Origin: Latrodectus hesperus
Lineage: Eukaryota > Arthropoda > Arachnida > Araneae > Theridiidae
DNA: 64,000 nt
Assembly: GCA_037975125.1 (NCBI GenBank)
Contig: CM075850.1
Coordinates: 73,761,890 to 73,825,889, forward strand
Reading direction: 5' to 3'
Shown: positions 58,261 through 64,000 of the stretch, piece after piece
Numbering within the stretch: position 1 is the first letter of the stretch
Layout of the letters: each line of letters starts with the position of its first letter
Position numbers and translations under genes: made by a program
Notes under the pieces: generated by a model
What the model was told of the DNA's origin: nothing
Databases searched by the model: none
The model's input: the letters and a program-made list of their open reading frames with translations, nothing else

Positions 58261-61246
58261 TACATTAAATGTTTCAATTTTATTATTTATTTTATTATTT
58301 ATTACATTTTTAAACCCAGATTGATAAATTTTAATTTACAAAATGGTAGCAGAACTAAACTTCAATTACTTGAGACTCAGGCCATTAATAAATTTCCAAT
58401 TAGATTTTGATTTAGTACCTCATCTTACTCTCAAAGATAAAGCTGTTTTATACTTTAATTGATAATTGGTAGTTAAAAATGTTTAGAAACAAAAAAGAAA
58501 ATAATTTTGTATTCTCATTTATGTAATTTTATTAAGTTTTTCGCTTTCTACTGAGTTTAAGTTTAGGTTTAAAAATGTGTCAAGAATTATAAAAAATAAT
58601 TTATCTTAATACATTTGGATTTTTTTTAAATAAAAAAGAAATTTACTTAAGTGGTATGAACTGAATAAACAAAATTAAAACTTTAACATTCTGGTCATTT
58701 ACATTAAAATTTAAATATAAAAACTCTAAAAGTTTCTTAAAAATTTTACATAATGAGGTTTTATCTTTTTTTTTCTTTGTTATAAAATATGTGAATTTAG
58801 TATCTTTATTTATCCCTAATTTAAAAAATATTCATACCCAAACTTAAAATTTTATTCCACTTCAAATTTTTCAGGTTATTGCTGAATTTTTTTATTAAAG
58901 TTTTTAAGTATTTATTTCCCTTTCTATAAAATGCCTTAAGCAACTTATATTCTGAACGTTTTTTATTTTAGATCATAATACTCGAATGGCATTCAGATCT
59001 AAAATAAAGAATTTCAGAGATTTATGGAAATCTCCCTTCCGAAAATTTCAAGATTTTAATTTTTTTTTCTTATTTTCTTATCAGCATCTGAAAAAATACT
59101 TTCCTCTCTAATTATTAAATATTAGTATTAACTTATGTTCTACTCACTGTATTTGTTTACAGTCGACAAACAGCAATACTGTCTTAAGTAACCATTCAAA
59201 ATATTTTGACTGCGATGTTATGCCAAAAATATGCCATGATAATGAAAAATTCCTGCTTTCGTTATTTTTAAAAATATGAATGCAATCTAAAAATTAAATT
59301 AAATATTTTACTGACGTATTTATGTTGTTTTTCATTTTAAAGATTCAATTCCAATAATTTGATTTCAATACGTACCTGAATATTTTGGAAAAATAAAGGA
59401 TAATTCAGCTATACAATTTTACTAATTAAAATTCCATAAAAAGAATATATTTCAAGTATGAGCACTAAAAACTTTATCACTAGTTAAAAGGAAAATAAAA
59501 TTGAATTTCATTTGATTATTCACAAAAGGAACTTAAAAATAAGTGAATATTTAAGGATAATGCAAAAAGAATAATTATAACTAGCATGTGTCGTAATCAG
59601 AGCTTATCAACTTCATAAGGTCAAGTAAATAAATAATCCTCTTAAATTATGTAAAAGATATTACACAAAATATTTTATTCTCAATAAGGACGAGTTATTG
59701 AAAAGAAAAACATTGAAATGATTAAAATGAATGTGAAAGATTAAAGATCTGTGAACTCATACCTGCTTCATTTATCAAACTGAAAAAACATATGAAAAAT
59801 CCAATATATCACAGTCGAATAGCGAAATCAACATTGTTCAATATTGAATTTTACTGTGGTTAGTTCTTGTAAATTTAAATTCTTTACAAGAGAGGTATAA
59901 TGAATTATTTGCCTTGTTTATAAAAGTATTTAAAAGTTATCTGTGACTATTCTACTAAATTTATGGAAATTAATATTTTTGTTCATTATTATTATTGCAG
60001 TTCAAAACTATTCATAAATACCAATAACGATTTGTTATTCATGTGATTGTAAGGACTTTTACATTATTACTATATTGATTATAAGGATTTGGTATGCAAC
60101 TCAAAAACTTAATAATGCTTTTGATTTTAAGTTGCAAATGGACAGCAGCTTTATTCTGACTTTCCTCATCAATCCACTTGTCAATTATTAAAGATAATGT
60201 CAAAAAAAATAATAAATAAACGATCATGGTTATCATTTGGGAAGATAAAGAAATCAAACTGAGGAATTTTTTCTTACAAAGCTTGACAAAGAAAACTGTC
60301 AAGAAAGAGAACATCTGCTTCAAAAAAATTTTGTATTCAGATATTTAAAATATGCAGATAGACTGTGGCCTACATAATTTAAATCAAGACATATTATGCT
60401 TCGTTAATAAAAATAATATAGATATAAATAACACCCGATTTAGAGTATAAAATTACTCAGTTGTTTCCAAAAGAATAAATTTGTAAAATAATCAGATTCT
60501 TGTTAAGGAAGATTGTCACAATTTATAACTTGTTTTGTTTGTGTACTACCTAATTTTGAGCTTGATGGAAAATAGTTGCTAACGTCACAGAAAGCATATT
60601 GAGGCTCAAGAGTATAGTCAAGTAAACATATTTTTGCACAAAATTTATATTTTGAAATTTTGAATAAATTAATAGGCTAAATATAGTTTTACTTCCTGAT
60701 TCATTTGCATATGATAATAATGTTTTTTCAGTTATATATTTTGAAATTTTCATGATTTTTAATTTTTGATGTGGCAATTATAAACTGGGTGAATTACTCA
60801 GTTTGCTTTGCTAGTCGTAGATACAAAACTCCATTAAACGTAAATTTATTTAAAACATTTTTATTTGGTTAAAGTTTTTTAAAACTTTGTTTTATGATTC
60901 TAAGTTTCCTAGGGGTTGTCAGAGATAAGAGTTCTTGAGGATCAATAAAAGTTACCTGAACTGTAAATTTGTAACTTATTTAGAGATTTTTTTCAAACAG
61001 CCATCATTTTTTTTCCTTCATATGAAATTGCTCTGTTGTTTGAGTGTAGCATTAACACAAAATGTTTTGCATATTTTATGTGAATAAAAGAACGGATGGA
61101 AAATATGATTTTCATCCTTTTTTTAGTCATAAAAGTCAGTTTACAACTTTTATCAATACTCAGAATGATTCTTAAATAAAGGACAAAATAATTAAATATT
61201 TTTAGAAATAAACTATTTGGAGTTTATTATTTTATATTTATTAATT
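58261..61246. other. AT-rich intergenic DNA, nothing identified
   Basis: Frames such as 60039-60323 and 60550-60777 are hydrophobic, AT-driven and without recognisable domains. No feature supported. Confidence 0.55.
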
Positions 61247-61248
61247 TA

Positions 61249-61462
61249 TTGGGTTGTTCAGAAAGTAACTTAGTTTTTATGAAAATGAAATACGTAGACT
61301 GAATGAATATTTTTTTGAATTGTTTACTGTCAATTCTATAGTCCAACACCTCTTACCATCTTCTTGATTGTAACATGATTCCACATTTATAAAATGGTTG
61401 GATTTTCCTAGCAAAAATCTAATACAGGTGGGAAAAACGAAATAACTTTCCGAACAACCCAA
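61249..61462. mobile_element. Mariner-derived miniature element (MITE), 214 bp
   Basis: The ends are ttgggttgttcagaaagtaa and its inverted counterpart ttccgaacaacccaa, the classic mariner terminal repeat, flanked by TA on both sides (61247-61248, 61463-61464). The interior is too short for a transposase, so it is a deletion derivative of a mariner element. Confidence 0.88.
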
Positions 61463-61464
61463 TA

Positions 61465-64000
61465 TTATGTTTTTTAATATTTGTTTATTGATTTGTAAAT
61501 TGAACCAATATGAAAAGAATTTAAAAAAAATCATAGTATTATTTTGATTATTATATTTTTAAATATTTTAAACGTACGCGTCACATTCGTTTTTATTTAT
61601 TTATAATCTCTCTTTCGAAATAAATAAAACAATATTTAATTTTGTTATGTTACTAACAAACGGTTTTAACGTTATATGTATATAATACAGTAGAGGTATG
61701 CAGGATATTCCTGAAACTGTAAATATAAGAGTTAGTAAGAAATCGGTCCATACATATTGGTTTTAAATAAAAATGTAGAAAATGCATTATTTCTTAAGCT
61801 TGTATGTAGAAAATATAAATGTAGAAAATAGTGCATTATATTCAATATTATACATATTTCTCTCTAATTTGTATTTCATCAAAACATAATTAAAATTTTT
61901 TTTCATTAAAATTTTGAATAAAAATGTAAAATTTAAGTGGTGATTTGAAATTTATCTTCAAAAATTGATCTTTACATCAATTGAGAGAAATGTTATTAAT
62001 ATTTCATTTTTTAATACAAATTTATAAGCAATACACAAAATTTTAATTTCCTTCATGTTTTGGTAATAATTCATTTTAAATTTTCACAGTATATTTTCAG
62101 CTAAAATTTAAGTAATTTTGTTTACAAATTGTTAAAATAAATAATCTACATTTAAATTGAATATTTAATTTTAATTTAATGATGAGTAAGACAATTAATT
62201 ACATATATTTATATTTTTACATTCATGTCCATAAATAGAATCATAGTTGAAATTCAAAGTGATATTGATTTAAATCATACATGATTTAAAAAATTTAGAA
62301 TAAATTTCTAATTTAATGATGTCTATTTATTTTTAATATCTAATATTGATTAATCTGTAAAATTGTCAAATCCAAAAATGTTTTTAAAGTTAAACGAATG
62401 AAATTATTGCATTTAATAATAAAAAACTCTTACATACATTTAATTAAAAAATAATGATAAAAATAAAGTAAAAAATTAAGGATTCTTTTGTATATAATTC
62501 ACTTCAAACAAGTTATTTCAAGTTACCCACAATGAATATACTTTATTCTATTTATAATACACTATTGATAATTTATCATAAAAATACCGCAAAAATTAAG
62601 CTCTTGAAAATCAATATAAATTAAAATTATTTAAACAAACACATAATTCTGATGATTGCAAGAGATATATGGTTCATATTCCAAATAATTGATTTTAATT
62701 TATAGTGTTGATTAAAGTAATACATTTAATTAGAGAATTTCTTAATTAATAATATTTTATAAAAAAAATAAGGTGAAATATTTTTCAAATAAATGTAATT
62801 ATCTAAATGATTTGTTAAATTTTAAAAACTAATGACTGCTTGTTGTTGTAAACCTTATTAATCAGATATAAATGATGGAAAAAACCTATCAAAGAAATAG
62901 TTCTAATCAAACAATATTCTAAATTATTTCAATTTACTGTATATTTGAAGAAATATTTGTTTATTGAAAAGAAATGTGATGTTAATTACATTTCCCATCA
63001 TTTATAATGATCTCTGATATCAATGAATCTGATTTATTTACTCTACGGTTAAATAAGAATTATATCAATTAAACCTTTACTATCTAACTCAACATTTTTC
63101 CATGTGTTTATATTATAATAATGGTTTTTCTCAAAAAATATACCCCTTAATTTTATTACGCCTTAATCCAAAATAACCTTTATTAAATTTTAAAACTATT
63201 TTTTTAATACATTGTATACTCTCACCAACATTTTGTCCTGTAAACAATGTGATAATTTATTCCTAAAGTATATATATAATTGAAGACTATAACCTTACAT
63301 TCACTTGATTATTTTCTTATATTTATATTAAGTTGTCAAAGAATTCATTGTTTATGCAAATATTTTTAAGAATCATAATCCACTACTTTTGTATGAGAAA
63401 GCTGCCAGGATATTTTCAGTAGTTAAAGTTATCTTTTGTGCTGGTTGATCTTGATTCCTCCGCAAAAATAATGCTGACAACTAGTTTCTTTAAAGAACAT
63501 TTTGGTTTCCAAGAAGATAGGGGTAAAGTAGAGATGGAGTTAATTTTTTTTTAAGAAGATTGATGTGTAAAATCATTGTAAATCTATACAAACTAGCTTT
63601 CTTCAAGTTTTGAAAATATTTGGATTACTGTTCTTAAAGGAAAATAACCAATTTGGTCCAGATTTGCAGCCTGGACCTGGGTTCAACTTTAAATATCTAT
63701 AGGAGATTTCTTTTCCTTGTAGGAAACTAATCAAAATTAAGTTCTGAAACAGATTCACTGATGAACATTCAAACAATTGTATTAGAATGGTTAGCAAATA
63801 TTTTCTCTCTGTCGTTAAAAACTTATTGATTGCAGAAAAGAGCTTTAACCTTTTCATTAAAGATAGTTAGTTTGGTAAAAAAAAAAAACTCTTATTACGT
63901 TTGTTATTTAATTCTAACAACACTTCAATTTCTTTTGTCTGAACAATTCAACTTCAGATTTTGTTATATACAATTTCATTTAAACTAATTCCATATATTT
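61465..64000. other. AT-rich intergenic DNA, nothing identified
   Basis: No gene, RNA or mobile element recognised up to the window end. The frame 63603-63857 contains LNPGP by chance (see rejected). Confidence 0.55.

Noticed and set aside
63603..63857. Frame containing LNPGP, the end of a 2A-type skipping motif
   Set aside because: The residues before it (YLK) do not match D-x-E-x-NPGP, and no retrotransposon frame surrounds it.

Overview
The window is AT-rich, gene-poor nuclear DNA from an arthropod, most likely an arachnid and probably a spider. The support is one secreted pancreatic-type lipase gene with arthropod-style exons and kilobase introns, one gustatory-receptor-like seven-helix gene, many Tc1/mariner, pogo/Tigger, hAT and non-LTR relics, tRNA-derived SINEs, and seven very long (AT)n microsatellites. 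I see no bacterial genes, CRISPR array, rRNA or convincing tRNA gene.

Layout. 1-4.1 kb: two decayed Tc1 transposase pieces around a long (AT)n tract. 4.1-9.2 kb: anonymous DNA with three strong hairpins. 9.2-10.76 kb: a full-length Tc1-like transposon with both TIRs and a TA duplication; its transposase is one frame broken by two nonsense codons. 10.8-17.4 kb: mostly featureless. 17.4-19.4 kb: a Tc1 scrap, then a pogo/Tigger relic split by an 824-bp TIR element. 19.4-28.8 kb: hairpins, SINEs, two (AT)n tracts, a possible noncoding first exon near 24 kb and an unexplained open frame at 21.4 kb. 28.9-31.3 kb: a hAT transposase relic (minus strand), running into a 500-N assembly gap. 31.8-33.0 kb: a Gr-like receptor gene whose 5' end lies in or beyond the gap. 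33-40.2 kb: two diverged copies of the receptor's 3' end and flank; copy A carries a nested transposon (a LINE derivative inside a DDE transposon).

40.7-55.9 kb (minus strand): the best gene, a complete lipase gene. A TATA box and initiator at 55.83-55.86 kb, a noncoding first exon and seven coding exons join without a phase error into a 379-residue secreted protein with a Ser-Asp-His triad. Its introns hold LINE scraps, a SINE and three of the (AT)n tracts. 55.9-64 kb: anonymous DNA plus a 214-bp mariner-derived miniature element.

The two host genes have no evident functional link: one is a putative extracellular lipid hydrolase, the other a putative chemoreceptor. I found no convincing undescribed multi-gene system. 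The most useful results are the manually joined lipase gene with its promoter, the datable nested insertions, the receptor-tail duplication and a set of long hairpins.
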